Shown in pieces: positions 7,868 to 18,151 of a stretch of 64,000 nucleotides of DNA. The DNA is from Corynebacterium choanae. Its GTDB lineage: Bacteria; Actinomycetota; Actinomycetes; Mycobacteriales; Mycobacteriaceae. Position numbers and translations under genes: made by a program. Within the stretch, counting starts at the first letter, position 1; each line of letters starts with the position of its first letter. The notes beneath the pieces were generated by a model. That model saw nothing but the letters and a program-made list of their open reading frames with translations. It had not been told where the DNA came from and did no database searches. The stretch covers positions 1,178,001-1,242,000 of the forward strand of contig NZ_CP033896.1 of the NCBI RefSeq assembly GCF_003813965.1, given 5' to 3'.

Positions 7868-10800
7868 ATGACCATCCCACCCCTAATTCGGCGTATTGCG
7901 GCACTCGTGACCGCAAGCCTGATCATCGCCGCCCCCACCCTCACCATCCCCGCCGCACCTGCAGTTGCGGAACCCTCTACCAACACCGTGGAACATCGTC
8001 CCGCCCACCGTCCGGGCCTGGGCAGTTCACCGGTGACCCTTCCCGCCGATACTGTGGACACCACCACCGGCAGCACCCATGTCTGCTCGGGCCGCAAATT
8101 GCTCTACCACGGCCATGTTGATGCCGCCTACATCACCCGGGACAGCCGTGGCGAACTCACCATTGCCGCCGTCGATGGGGCAGAAGTCCTGCCCAGCGAC
8201 CAGGTCTGCATGCGCCTTGGGCCAGACTCTTTCGCCGGCCGGGAAGTCTCCCGGATGGTAGTTCCCGACGATCCGAAACTTCGTTTCCTCGGCGCCCCCG
8301 GAACAATCCTGTGGCATGCCCCATTCGAACTCACCGACGGCTGGCGACCCATCTGGGCAGGATTCGGTGCCTTCGACCCCACCCACGAATGGGCTGTCCC
8401 CACCGACTTTGTTGGCAACACCATCGAGCTGAGCATCACCGACTTTTCCGGCCCCGGCGACATGGAAGTCTTTAACTATCTTCCCGGCTGGGATCGAGCA
8501 ATCCGCCTGCTGTCCAGCAGCGACATCCGCCGCCGCACCGTCGAAGTTGGCGGACACGGCCACATGAACTGGACATTTAGCAAACCAGGGATCTATACCA
8601 TCACCTGGCAAGCCCGCGGCCGCCATTTTGACGGAAGCATCGAACAATCCGCCCCCATCACCCAATATTGGCTCGTCGGTAGCGACGGCGACGTTCATCT
8701 CCCGGCGGGCACCAGTATTGGTCTAGGCTCTACCGGCACCACGGCCGAATCCATTCGCGAATCCATGGGACTTGCTGCCCCAACTACCACCGGCCGGCAA
8801 ACCCCCACCATCACCAGCACCCAACCCCTGATCGCTGAGACCACCCTCGCCCAACAATATACGGCCGCCTGGCCACCAGACACGCTTGCAACCACCATCA
8901 CCACCGGGGCTGTCACCAACCATCTGGCCTACGATGAAGACGACTATCTCGAACCCTATTTCACCACCGACCACGGCGACAAACTCGGCAGCACCGTCTG
9001 GCTTGAAATCCCAGACGATCAACTTGTTTGCGCCGACGAACACGACCCGTATCTGCGGGAACTCATCACCCGGGCAGGCACGAACAGTTTCTTCACCACC
9101 GCCGCCACCGCCGGGGAATCCGCAGCCCAACTCATCTTCGACACCACCGGAATCGACTACACCAAACTCAACGAACAAAAACTCATCTATTCACCCGATG
9201 CGGCAACCGGTGCCGCAGGACTCATCGCTATCGGTGTAAACACACAAGGCACCTTCACCCCGGTCTACACCACCGGTGGGGCGAACACGAAACCCCTCCA
9301 ACTGTTCACCGCTGACACCCATCCCGTGCAAGCACTCATCAGCGCACCAGGTATCTATCAACAAACCATCACCGTCCGCGGCCAAACCCCTGGCGGCGAC
9401 TACACCTCCGGCTGGGTTAACCTTCGATTCATTGTCGGCAACGAAACCATCAACTATTGGCGCAGCAAACATGGCGCAACGAACCTGCTGCCCACCAACC
9501 CCAACCGGCAATGCAGCCGCACCATCACCACCGCCGACCCCTTCGACTATCCAATCCTGCCCACCACTGCCACCATCAACCCGTCCAACCCCACCGACCC
9601 CGACAAACCTGCAACACACACCGATCACCCAACTGACCACAGCAACCCCCACACACCAACCACCCCGGCAGCCACCCACCCGACAACCCCTGCGGAGCAA
9701 CCTGCGAACGAGCCGGGTGATACCAGCGCCACAACAGCGGATGCCAATAGTGACACAGCGGCTACCGCAGACGGTGACAATGCAGCAACCATCGCACCGC
9801 CCACTACTGCACCCGCTGCAGCAGACAGCACGAACACCCCAACACCCGCCGACCAACCAGACACCCCACCAGCTAGCAAGCCGATTAGCCGAAGCGAACG
9901 CAAACAGCTGATTGGGCGCACCTGGGGGCCTGCCGCGAAAGCACTAATCACCCAAGGTCATCTCGATTTCGCACTCGTCGGATCAACCAGTGCCCCGCAG
10001 GCTCTCCTGCATGACGCTGCCGATCCAGTGCGACCGGTCTACCGTCCATCCGGCAGTTTTGCGGTGGCAGTCGCCGACAGCACCCTGCTTTCCGTACCGC
10101 CGGCATTACAACAACAGCTAGGGTTTGCCCGTGAGGTCTACACCCTTCCACAGGTACAGCTTCCCGATCAACCGTGGGTCGGTTTCTCTACCGATCAGCT
10201 GCGGGAGCAACCAACCAATGGGGTGACTGTGTCACTACAACACTTCACCGGCCCTGGCCGCATGGTCACCGGCCATGTACTGCTCACCGGGGAAGTAGCG
10301 GTCGGATTAGATTCTGCCGACCCAACAGCGACGGTGCACTATCCGCGCGGTTCCCACGACCATCAAGCGTTGTGGTTCGCCGAACCTGGGCTATATAAGG
10401 CAACATTTGCCTACACATTCACCGACACTGCCGGGGTGGATCACACCACCACCTTAGATGCCCACTTTGTTGTGGGCGACGATTGGATTCAGGCAGCTGC
10501 AAGTCATCTCAAGTCGCTGGATACACCTGCACCCGTGGTAACCCTGGACGAATCAACTCCGGTCCCTGATTCATCAGCGACTACACCGCCAACCGAAACA
10601 GCATCCGAAGAAAATCCCACTGCCGCGCCGGGCGAAGCCCACCCTGAAGACACCGCTGCAGACCCGGCAATAGCAGACACGTCAGCTATTAATACACCAC
10701 CCAGTGGGGCAGGGGATACAGCAAACACTGCGGATGCAGATCAACCTTCTCCTAGTGCAAACTCCAAGCCGAAACAGCGAACCGGGCAGACCTCCACTGG

Positions 10801-11515
10801 CACAACTGATTCGTGGCTCACTGCTGCCGCAACCTCAGGTGCTGTGTTAGCCCCCGCGATTGTGGCGACCGGGAAACAAGCAGAAACTGCGGCAAAAGCG
10901 CTTGCCCACTCGTACTATTTACGTCTCCCACAACAACAACCAGCAGGGCAGCAATCCACACCTGCTTTGCCCACCGCCCAACCACCGGGTGGTAGCAGCC
11001 ACACCAGTGCCCCCGGATCAGGCTCACCTGAAGCATCCGGCGGTACACAACCAGACCGGTCACCAACCGCGGCCAGCCATCCTACAGGGGCGGTGGCGGC
11101 AGCCCGTAATTCGGCAACGAGCCAGCAGGTATCCCCTCCACCGCAGCAGACTGCTAATGCAACTGCATCTTCCGGCCGGCCGGTTGCGTTGCGGGGCAAA
11201 CCCGCTTCGTCGCAACCACACGGTGCCACCACTGCGGGACAATCCACTGCGGACAACTCCGCGACAAGATCGGCGGTGGCAAACCGGGCGACCACCTCCA
11301 CCCAGTCGGCACGCGCCACCGGCGGTGGGGACTTCCACTCGTTCGATGCTGCCAGGAAAGAACAGCCGACTCATCTTGCCAGCACTGGAAACCTGGAAGA
11401 TACGGTTGCCGGTGGATTGATCGGTTTTGGATTGGCTGCCATGCTCGCAGCGTTTGGCCTGCTCATCAGCGTTTTACGTCCCCGTAACACCACTACAGCC
11501 ACACCGAAGCCGTAG
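7868..11515 (+). CDS. Large cell-wall protein with three M domains and a LASTG sorting signal
   Basis: 1215 residues from ATG 7868, where a clear signal peptide begins (basic RR, hydrophobic core, APAVAEP). Domain 1 (about 80-275) has GHVD and GHGHMNWTFSKPGIY. Domain 2 (about 340-525) is diverged: its motif reads THPVQALISAPGIY, without the second His and the Trp. Domain 3 (about 695-872) has GHLDF and SHDHQALWFAEPGLY. Pro/Thr/Ala-rich spacers lie at about 530-690 and 880-1165. The C-terminus is LASTG (1170-1174), a hydrophobic helix and RPRN, a sorting signal of the LAxTG type used by class E sortases. It matches the ABC transporter-associated repeat proteins (TIGR03773-like). It is likely exposed on the cell wall as the outermost part of the metal uptake system (inference). 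Its upstream open frame to 7787 is not counted. Confidence 0.85.
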   Translation: MTIPPLIRRIAALVTASLIIAAPTLTIPAAPAVAEPSTNTVEHRPAHRPGLGSSPVTLPADTVDTTTGSTHVCSGRKLLYHGHVDAAYITRDSRGELTIAAVDGAEVLPSDQVCMRLGPDSFAGREVSRMVVPDDPKLRFLGAPGTILWHAPFELTDGWRPIWAGFGAFDPTHEWAVPTDFVGNTIELSITDFSGPGDMEVFNYLPGWDRAIRLLSSSDIRRRTVEVGGHGHMNWTFSKPGIYTITWQARGRHFDGSIEQSAPITQYWLVGSDGDVHLPAGTSIGLGSTGTTAESIRESMGLAAPTTTGRQTPTITSTQPLIAETTLAQQYTAAWPPDTLATTITTGAVTNHLAYDEDDYLEPYFTTDHGDKLGSTVWLEIPDDQLVCADEHDPYLRELITRAGTNSFFTTAATAGESAAQLIFDTTGIDYTKLNEQKLIYSPDAATGAAGLIAIGVNTQGTFTPVYTTGGANTKPLQLFTADTHPVQALISAPGIYQQTITVRGQTPGGDYTSGWVNLRFIVGNETINYWRSKHGATNLLPTNPNRQCSRTITTADPFDYPILPTTATINPSNPTDPDKPATHTDHPTDHSNPHTPTTPAATHPTTPAEQPANEPGDTSATTADANSDTAATADGDNAATIAPPTTAPAAADSTNTPTPADQPDTPPASKPISRSERKQLIGRTWGPAAKALITQGHLDFALVGSTSAPQALLHDAADPVRPVYRPSGSFAVAVADSTLLSVPPALQQQLGFAREVYTLPQVQLPDQPWVGFSTDQLREQPTNGVTVSLQHFTGPGRMVTGHVLLTGEVAVGLDSADPTATVHYPRGSHDHQALWFAEPGLYKATFAYTFTDTAGVDHTTTLDAHFVVGDDWIQAAASHLKSLDTPAPVVTLDESTPVPDSSATTPPTETASEENPTAAPGEAHPEDTAADPAIADTSAINTPPSGAGDTANTADADQPSPSANSKPKQRTGQTSTGTTDSWLTAAATSGAVLAPAIVATGKQAETAAKALAHSYYLRLPQQQPAGQQSTPALPTAQPPGGSSHTSAPGSGSPEASGGTQPDRSPTAASHPTGAVAAARNSATSQQVSPPPQQTANATASSGRPVALRGKPASSQPHGATTAGQSTADNSATRSAVANRATTSTQSARATGGGDFHSFDAARKEQPTHLASTGNLEDTVAGGLIGFGLAAMLAAFGLLISVLRPRNTTTATPKP

Positions 11516-11530
11516 CCCGGAATGCAACGG

Positions 11531-11578
11531 TGGGTGCAGCCAGCGGGAAAACTGTGCTGGCATCCCAGGCTGCACCCA
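11531..11578. terminator. Hairpin downstream of the 1215-residue surface gene
   Basis: An 11-bp perfect stem, TGGGTGCAGCC (11531-11541) with GGCTGCACCCA (11568-11578), encloses a second small stem (CAGC/GCTG). There is no T tract, but it lies directly after the stop codon. Confidence 0.5.
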
Positions 11579-11610
11579 GCGGCGAATGCATGTAAACCTC
11601 CACAACCACT

Positions 11611-11651
11611 AAGCCCACCTGCACGATCGTGAGATTCATGCAGGTGGGCTT
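11611..11651. terminator. Bidirectional terminator between convergent surface-protein gene and glgB
   Basis: A 13-bp perfect stem, AAGCCCACCTGCA (11611-11623) with TGCAGGTGGGCTT (11639-11651), sits midway between the convergent genes. AA/TT ends make it usable from both sides. Confidence 0.75.
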
Positions 11652-11690
11652 TGCGGCGCTCGACGACAGCAGCTAGCTTACGCAGGTGAT

Positions 11691-13946
11691 CTAGTCAACG
11701 CGCAGATACCATTGCACACTCATCGCCGGAATATGCAGCGTCAACGAGTCGGCCATCCCGTCCCACGGGAAGGTGAGCGTAGAGACTTCCTCTTTCAAAT
11801 CATTGCCGGCACCTTCAAACTGTGCATCGTCGGTGTTGAGCACCAGTTTCCACTTCGACGCCTGCGGCATACCAACGGTGTATTCCTGATGCGACGCACC
11901 ACCAAAGTTACAGACACACAGCAGCTGCTCACCGCCGGCGCCTTGCCGGGTAAACGCCAGCACATTCGACTGGGCATCATCGGCTTTCACCCAGGTAAAC
12001 CCGGCCGGATCACTATCAAGGGTGTACAGGGCAGGATTGTTGCGATAGGTGTCGTTCAACGTTGCAACGAGTTGGTGAATACCGCGGTGATATTCGCCTT
12101 CCCAGCCTTCCATATCGCCCCAGTCAAGCGACCGTGCCTCTGACCATTCTTGGCGTTGCGCAAATTCTTGCCCTTGGAATAACAGCTGCTTACCAGGATG
12201 CGCCCACATATAGCCGAGCAGGGCACGCACCCCGGCGGCCTTATTCCAAGCATCGCCTGGCATACGGGTCCATAGCGACCCCTTGCCGTGCACCACTTCA
12301 TCGTGGGAGATTGGCAAAATAAACCGCTCCGAATAGGCGTACACCATCGAGAACGTGATCATGCCATGATGCCACGAGCGATTGATGGGATCTTCCTTGA
12401 AATAGGCGAGGGTGTCATTCATCCAGCCCATATTCCACTTCATGGAAAAGCCGAGCCCATTGTGCTCTGTTTGGGCGGTAACCCCCGGCCAGGAGGTGGA
12501 TTCTTCCGCAACTGTGAGCACCCCTGGATAGGTTTTATGCACAGTGGCATTCATCTCCTGGAGGAACTGCACGGCCTCCAGATGTTCGCGGCCACCATAT
12601 TGGTTCGGTGCCCATTCGCCTTCTTTACGGGAATAGTCCAAATACAGCATCGAGGCCACCGCGTCGACCCGCAAGCCATCAACGTGGAACTCGTCGATCC
12701 AGTACAAGGCATTAGCCACGAGGAAGTTTCGCACTTCGTTGCGGCCAAAGTCGAACACATAGGTGCCCCAGTCGGTTTGTTCCCCGCGACGCCAGTCGGG
12801 ATGCTCATAGAGGGCAGGGCCGTCAAACCGGGCAAGCGCCCAGTCATCCTTTGGGAAGTGGGCGGGCACCCAGTCGACAAGCACACCGATGCCACGCTGG
12901 TGGAACTTGTCGATGAGATAGCGCAGACCATCCGGGTCACCCCAGCGCGAGGTGGGAGCATAGTAGCCGGAAACCTGATAGCCCCAAGAGCCGCCGAATG
13001 GATGTTCGGCAACCGGCATAAACTCCACGTGGGTGTAGCCCAAATCGGCAACATAGTTCACAAGATCGTCGGCAAGTTCCTTATAATCCTCACCGATCTT
13101 CCACGATCCGAGATGCACCTCATAGACGCTCATCGCTTCATGCTGCCAGTCGGTGGCTGCCCGCTTGTCAAGCCACTGCTGGTCATTCCACTCATAGTGG
13201 GAGGCGGTGACGATTGAGCCAGTTGCTGGTGGGATTTCTGCGCGGCGCGCCATCGGATCTGCTTTATCACGGCGGGAATCCGGGGTGTGGATGGCATATT
13301 TATACACCGACCCTTCCGTCACACCCGGGATGAAAATCTCCCAAATGCCGCTTGATCCCAGCGAACGCATCGGATGCTGGGTGCAGTTCCAGCCGTTGAA
13401 GTCACCGATGACGGCAACGCCTTTTGCGTTTGGTGCCCACACAGCAAAGGAGCAGCCAGTGACCGTCCCCTGCGGAGATTCAAAGGATCGCAAGTGGGCG
13501 CCGAGTACCGTCCACAATTTTTCATGTCGTCCTTCGGCAATAAGATGCAAATCCATCTCGCCGAGTGTGGGCAGAAAGTTGTAAGGGTCAGCCAGGGTGG
13601 TTTCCACCCCGCCAGACCAGGTGATGCGGAATTGGTAGGCGTGAGGATCTGGGGTAGGTAACCCGCCGACGAAGAAATCGTCACCGGTTGGGGTGAGCGG
13701 AAACTCGCCCAGCCCATCAACGATGGCAACCACGGATTCGGCACCAACCTGGCGGGTGCGAATCACCGACAGATAATCATCAGCTGCGTCTTCCCCAACT
13801 CGATGCCAGCCGAGCACCGCATGCGGATTGTGGTGGCGACAAATACGCAACAGGTACATGTCCTCGTCGGAGATCAAAAGACGTGGGAAGAGTTCGGCTT
13901 GGTTCATGAGGTGGGAAACACCATCCTTCGTATTATCACAGGACAT
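11691..13946 (-). CDS. glgB: 1,4-alpha-glucan branching enzyme
   Basis: 751 residues from the ATG at 13946; an internal ATG at 13907 (MNQAELFP, 738 residues) is an equally likely start, since neither has a clear ribosome binding site. It makes alpha-1,6 branches in glycogen and related glucans. Visible features: a CBM48-type domain (AVWAPNAKGVAVIGDFNGW), then a GH13 barrel with the nucleophile Asp in GLRVDAVASM, the acid Glu in VAEESTSW and the third Asp in ISHDEVVHG. It follows glgE in the same direction with a 226-base gap, the usual pairing for the GlgE pathway, in which GlgE extends chains that GlgB branches. Confidence 0.95.
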   Translation of the reverse strand: MSCDNTKDGVSHLMNQAELFPRLLISDEDMYLLRICRHHNPHAVLGWHRVGEDAADDYLSVIRTRQVGAESVVAIVDGLGEFPLTPTGDDFFVGGLPTPDPHAYQFRITWSGGVETTLADPYNFLPTLGEMDLHLIAEGRHEKLWTVLGAHLRSFESPQGTVTGCSFAVWAPNAKGVAVIGDFNGWNCTQHPMRSLGSSGIWEIFIPGVTEGSVYKYAIHTPDSRRDKADPMARRAEIPPATGSIVTASHYEWNDQQWLDKRAATDWQHEAMSVYEVHLGSWKIGEDYKELADDLVNYVADLGYTHVEFMPVAEHPFGGSWGYQVSGYYAPTSRWGDPDGLRYLIDKFHQRGIGVLVDWVPAHFPKDDWALARFDGPALYEHPDWRRGEQTDWGTYVFDFGRNEVRNFLVANALYWIDEFHVDGLRVDAVASMLYLDYSRKEGEWAPNQYGGREHLEAVQFLQEMNATVHKTYPGVLTVAEESTSWPGVTAQTEHNGLGFSMKWNMGWMNDTLAYFKEDPINRSWHHGMITFSMVYAYSERFILPISHDEVVHGKGSLWTRMPGDAWNKAAGVRALLGYMWAHPGKQLLFQGQEFAQRQEWSEARSLDWGDMEGWEGEYHRGIHQLVATLNDTYRNNPALYTLDSDPAGFTWVKADDAQSNVLAFTRQGAGGEQLLCVCNFGGASHQEYTVGMPQASKWKLVLNTDDAQFEGAGNDLKEEVSTLTFPWDGMADSLTLHIPAMSVQWYLRVD

Positions 13947-14172
13947 CCTGCGAAAAGTGGGGGCGAAACTGCAAGCATGTGGTAGCTGACAGCACCAGGT
14001 GTTTGCGATTCGCCAACAAAGTGTGAAAGCAAATTCGGCAACGCCGCATCCCAGTCCGGCGCGTCATCCAGTGTTGCTGGCGACGCTCCGGGCGGGTGGG
14101 GCAGTAGCGGTGAACGCCACCACAGCTGCTGGTTATGTACCGAAGGCACAGTGTGGTGGCGTCACAGAAGCA

Positions 14173-16218
14173 TTAGTCTTGGTAACGGTCAATGCGGCGG
14201 AAGGCGATTGCTGCTCGACGCTCTGCTGGGACTAGCGGCAGACGGAAAATGTGGGCTACGTTGCTCCACGGTTCGAGGCGCACATAGTTGTGTTCGCCCC
14301 AGCTGTAGGTGTGACCGGTGAGTTCATCGTGCACGTCGAATTGGCTACCTGGGGTTTGGCCGATTCGGGCGAGGTCAAGGTGCACGGTGGTTTCGCGGGC
14401 GTTGTAGGGATCTAAGTTCACAACGACGAGTACCGCGTTGCCGGTTGCCGCATCGACCTTCGAGTAGGCGAGGATCTCTTCCGACTCGGTGTGGTGGAAG
14501 GTGATCTCTCGCAGCTGCTGTAGTGCCGGATTGTTCTTGCGAATCTCGTTGAGCGAGGTGATAAACAGCTCGAGGGAGTCGCCACGATCATCGGCACCTT
14601 GGAAGTCACGCGGCCGCAGCTCATATTTTTCGCTGTTGAGATATTCTTCGCTGCCCGGTGCTACCGCCTCATGCTCGAAGAGCTCGTAGCCGGAATACAT
14701 GCCCCACAGTGGCGACATGGTGGCAGCGAGTGCTGCGCGGATGGCAAACATGCCACGGCCGCCATATTGCAGGGAGGCGTGCAAAATATCTGGGGTGTTG
14801 ACGAACAGGTTTGGACGGCAGATATCGGCTCGGTAGGCGATCTCTTCGGCAAACTTGGTGAGGTCATATTTGCTGGTTTGCCAGGTGAAGTAGGTGTACG
14901 ACTGGTCGAAGCCAGCTTTCGCCAATCCGTAGAGGCGTGCCTGGCGGGTGAACGCTTCGGCAAGGAAGATGACTTCCGGATGCTGTTCGTGGACGCGGGC
15001 GATGAGCCATTCCCAGAAGTTCGCTGGTTTCGTGTGCGGGTTATCAACGCGGAAGGTGTGTACCCCGTGGCTGATCCAGAATTCGACGACTCGCAGCACC
15101 TCGCGGTAGAGGCCTTCGGGATCGTTATCGAAGTTCAGTGGATAGATATCTTGGTATTTCTTCGGCGGGTTTTCCGCATATGCGATGGTGCCGTCGGGAA
15201 GTACCGTAAACCAGTTTGGATGTTCGGCCGCCCACGGATGGTCAGGGGCACATTGCAATGCCAGGTCGAGGGCAACTTCAAGGTTGAGTGATTCTGCTTT
15301 GGCAATGAGCGCATCAAAATCTTCGATGGTGCCCAGCTGTGGATGGATTGCGTCGTGGCCGCCGTCTTTCGAGCCGATTGCCCACGGCGAACCAACATCG
15401 CCAGGTTCAGGGGTAAGGGTGTTGTTGCGACCTTTGCGGTTGATTTCTCCGATGGGGTGAATCGGTGGGAAGTAGACGGTGTCGAAGCCCATTGCAGCAA
15501 CCCGGTCGAGGGCATCGGCGGTGGTTGCTAACGTGCCGTGGTTGATGCTGCCGTCTTCGTTGACGGTTCCTGTGGAGCGGGGGAAGAGCTCATACCAGGA
15601 GCTAAACAGAGCTTTGCGGCGCTGCACTTCAATTTTGAAGGTTTTCGATCGGGTGGTGAGATCTTTCAACGGCTTTGCCGCCAGCATCTGTTCAACTTCG
15701 GGGGCGAATGCTGGGGCGACTCGTGCCCGCAGATCAGGGTCGTCGCCGCGCAACGATGCCACGACATCGGTCAGTTGTTGTTTTTGTTCTTTGCTTCGGC
15801 CGCGGCAGGCACGTTCAAAAAGTCGTGCACCCCACTCGAGATCGTTCGCTAACTCGACAGGTCCTTGTCCGGCGTTGATTTTTGCTGTGACCGCATGGCG
15901 CCAGGTGGCTACCGGATCTGAGTAGGCTTCAATTTTGAAGGTGTAGGTGCCTTCGACATCGGGAACAAACAAGGCATGGAATTCATCCGGATTCATCGGA
16001 TTAGGGCGCATTGCAATGCTGGTTTTCCCGGTTGCATGATCGGCGTTTTTCGGCCAAGTCATCACGACCGCGGCAGCTAGCGCATCGTGGCCTTCCCGCC
16101 AGCACAGTGCAGACAACGGAATAACCTCTCCGACCACCGCCTTGGCTGGCAGCGATCCGCAAGAGACCCGGGGACGAACATCATCGATGCCGAGCCGTCC
16201 AGTTACTGTTGCTTCCAC
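14173..16218 (-). CDS. glgE: Alpha-1,4-glucan:maltose-1-phosphate maltosyltransferase
   Basis: 681 residues from a GTG start; GGGAAAG lies four bases upstream. The enzyme transfers maltose from maltose-1-phosphate to the end of an alpha-glucan chain in the cytoplasm. The N-terminal region is the beta-rich GlgE domain ([17 protein letters not shown]). The GH13 barrel holds the nucleophile Asp in [10 protein letters not shown] and the acid Glu in IFLAEAFTR. The length fits the family (about 660-700). It leads the leftward glgE-glgB pair. Confidence 0.95.
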   Translation of the reverse strand: MEATVTGRLGIDDVRPRVSCGSLPAKAVVGEVIPLSALCWREGHDALAAAVVMTWPKNADHATGKTSIAMRPNPMNPDEFHALFVPDVEGTYTFKIEAYSDPVATWRHAVTAKINAGQGPVELANDLEWGARLFERACRGRSKEQKQQLTDVVASLRGDDPDLRARVAPAFAPEVEQMLAAKPLKDLTTRSKTFKIEVQRRKALFSSWYELFPRSTGTVNEDGSINHGTLATTADALDRVAAMGFDTVYFPPIHPIGEINRKGRNNTLTPEPGDVGSPWAIGSKDGGHDAIHPQLGTIEDFDALIAKAESLNLEVALDLALQCAPDHPWAAEHPNWFTVLPDGTIAYAENPPKKYQDIYPLNFDNDPEGLYREVLRVVEFWISHGVHTFRVDNPHTKPANFWEWLIARVHEQHPEVIFLAEAFTRQARLYGLAKAGFDQSYTYFTWQTSKYDLTKFAEEIAYRADICRPNLFVNTPDILHASLQYGGRGMFAIRAALAATMSPLWGMYSGYELFEHEAVAPGSEEYLNSEKYELRPRDFQGADDRGDSLELFITSLNEIRKNNPALQQLREITFHHTESEEILAYSKVDAATGNAVLVVVNLDPYNARETTVHLDLARIGQTPGSQFDVHDELTGHTYSWGEHNYVRLEPWSNVAHIFRLPLVPAERRAAIAFRRIDRYQD

Positions 16219-17210
16219 GTGTCTTTCCCGCTTTCTTCAATCACACTAGGAGGATGGTCAGCCTGCTGGGTTGCTTTTCGCCGGTGCAGGTGGCCGCAAG
16301 CGTTACTGGTGGATAGGCACCTGGTGTGCTGTTGGCTGTGAAAGGTTGTTACCAACGGCTTTAGTGACCTGGTGTGGTACCAGTAACCCTGCTGTAGCGA
16401 TGAGCTGTGGTGGGTTGACCATGTCATCGGTACGCATGTTTGTTGAGTTTGTCGTTATCGTTGTTACTTCCTGTCGTAACTGTCCCTGCAAGACGAGGAG
16501 CTGGGGCAGGAAGTAGATGCGATGTGGTGCTTCTTATCCGCCGGGTGGCGGTGGATAAGAAGCTGCAGTGCTGCGGCCAGCCGGTGGGGGTGAATCATTC
16601 CCCGTCAGCGGTGCATGCCCTGCTCTGCCAACAAACTTTATCGGCAAAGCTGCGTCACGTCAGCCGGTGTTGAAAAAAATATTGTTTGCACGCTGGGAAA
16701 AGGTGATGAATCTCGCAGCAAAAGGGAGTGCTGGCAACCTTGGCACAGCTGCCTCGTTGGCCGGGTTTTGCCTGTATCGGCAGGGAATTGGGCGTTGTCT
16801 GATCTGTTGGTGGCGCAAGAAAACCGGCGGTTTGTGACCATAGTTACAATTTGGGTAACAATATGGCTACGGTCGCTTGTTGCTGCAATTTCCGGTAAAT
16901 GTCATACCATTCGGTGTGTTGGTGAAAGTCTGCGTTGCCAGGGCAAAAACCCGCACAGCAGTAGGCTTCGCGGCCTGCAAATGTCCCTTGCTAGAAGTTC
17001 AATCCTTCCCCGGCTGCGGATCCGCCAACCGTCCCGGCGGTGTTGTGACGGGCAAACTTCACTCCCGATCCACGCACTCCACCAGATGCCTCAGCCGCAA
17101 TTACTGGCAGGCCGGTAAACACCACGTCGGATCACTCCTGGCGATGAACGCTGAAACACTTCGGGCGTGGCAGTAGCGAAACACCATAGACGGCAGTCAC
17201 AATAGGTGGC
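16219..17210. other. 992-base intergenic region between divergent glgE and an ABC ATPase gene
   Basis: It should contain promoters for both flanking genes. Several short open frames exist (for example 16615-17118) but none has a recognisable domain, ribosome binding site or protein-like composition. The one strong structure is the hairpin at 16529-16563. Confidence 0.5.
16529..16563. other. Strong isolated hairpin
   Basis: An 11-bp perfect stem, GCTTCTTATCC (16529-16539) with GGATAAGAAGC (16553-16563), has an inner GCC/GGC extension and a short loop. It is not next to a stop codon and has no T tract. It could be a terminator for glgE antisense or leader RNA, a small-RNA terminator or an operator. 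Function unknown. Confidence 0.45.
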
Positions 17211-18044
17211 GTGAGCGAATCAGAAGTGTTTGATCCTGACACCCTCTTGGATTTCCGTGATGTCACCGTTGTACGTGGCGGCACCACCCTCGTCGGTCCG
17301 GTGACCTGGCAAGTCGAACTTGACGAACGATGGGTCATCATCGGCCCCAACGGGGCAGGAAAAACCACGCTGCTGAATTTGGCCGCGGCACAAAGCTTCC
17401 CCACCGCAGGGTCTGTGGTCATCCTGGGCGAGAAAGTCGGCAAAACCGACATGCGTGATCTCCGCGCAATGATCGGTATCTCCTCCTCCGCGCTGGCAGC
17501 TCGCGTCCCAGCCGACGAAATCGTCGCCGATCTTGTCATCAGTGCCGGCTATGCGATCATGGGTCGGTGGCGGGAAACCTACGAAGAAACCGACTATGAG
17601 CAAGCAATCTCAATACTTGAGCTACTCGGCGCCCTCCACCTGAAAGACCGCACCTTCGGCACCCTCAGCGAAGGGGAGAAAAAACGGGTGCTGATTGCCC
17701 GTGCACTTATGATCAATCCGGAATTACTCCTCCTCGACGAACCAGGAGCCGGGCTGGATCTTGGCGGCCGCGAAGACCTCGTCGGCTATCTCACGGAACT
17801 CGCCGCTGACCCGGATGCCCCCGCCACTGTAATGATCACTCACCATGTGGAAGAAATCCCTCCAGGATTCACCCATGCCCTCTTGCTGGACGAAGGAGAA
17901 GTCGTCGCCCAAGGCTTCATCGACGACGTGCTCACCAGCGAAAACCTGTCAAAAACCTTCCACCAACCCATTGAACTTAGCAAACTCGACGGCCGCTATT
18001 TCGCCCGCCGACTCCGAGTTGGTGGCCGCCACAAACGACAGTAG
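17211..18044 (+). CDS. Orphan ABC transporter ATP-binding protein
   Basis: 277 residues from GTG 17211, with AGGTGG just upstream. Walker A is GPNGAGKTT, the signature is LSEGEKKR (Glu in place of the usual Gly), Walker B is LLLLDEPGAGLD and the switch is ITHHVEE. The LSEGEKKR signature and H-loop resemble the YlmA/ModF-like group of single-domain ATPases. No permease or binding protein lies nearby, so the partner and substrate cannot be named. A similar ATPase next to glgE is known in other corynebacteria. It may be co-transcribed with the methyltransferase that starts 107 bases later. Confidence 0.85.
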   Translation: MSESEVFDPDTLLDFRDVTVVRGGTTLVGPVTWQVELDERWVIIGPNGAGKTTLLNLAAAQSFPTAGSVVILGEKVGKTDMRDLRAMIGISSSALAARVPADEIVADLVISAGYAIMGRWRETYEETDYEQAISILELLGALHLKDRTFGTLSEGEKKRVLIARALMINPELLLLDEPGAGLDLGGREDLVGYLTELAADPDAPATVMITHHVEEIPPGFTHALLLDEGEVVAQGFIDDVLTSENLSKTFHQPIELSKLDGRYFARRLRVGGRHKRQ

Positions 18045-18151
18045 CCAGCAGCAGGGGAACAACAGCGAAAGGGAAGGTGCAACCTCACCACACACCCTTG
18101 CACTTCATCCCGCCTGAGTGCGCAAGCAGATCGAAGAAACAGAGGACTGCC

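Noticed and set aside
16615..17118. 167-codon open frame in the glgE upstream gap
   Set aside because: Cys-, Arg- and Ser-rich composition, no ribosome binding site, no known domain; overlapping frames of similar length exist.
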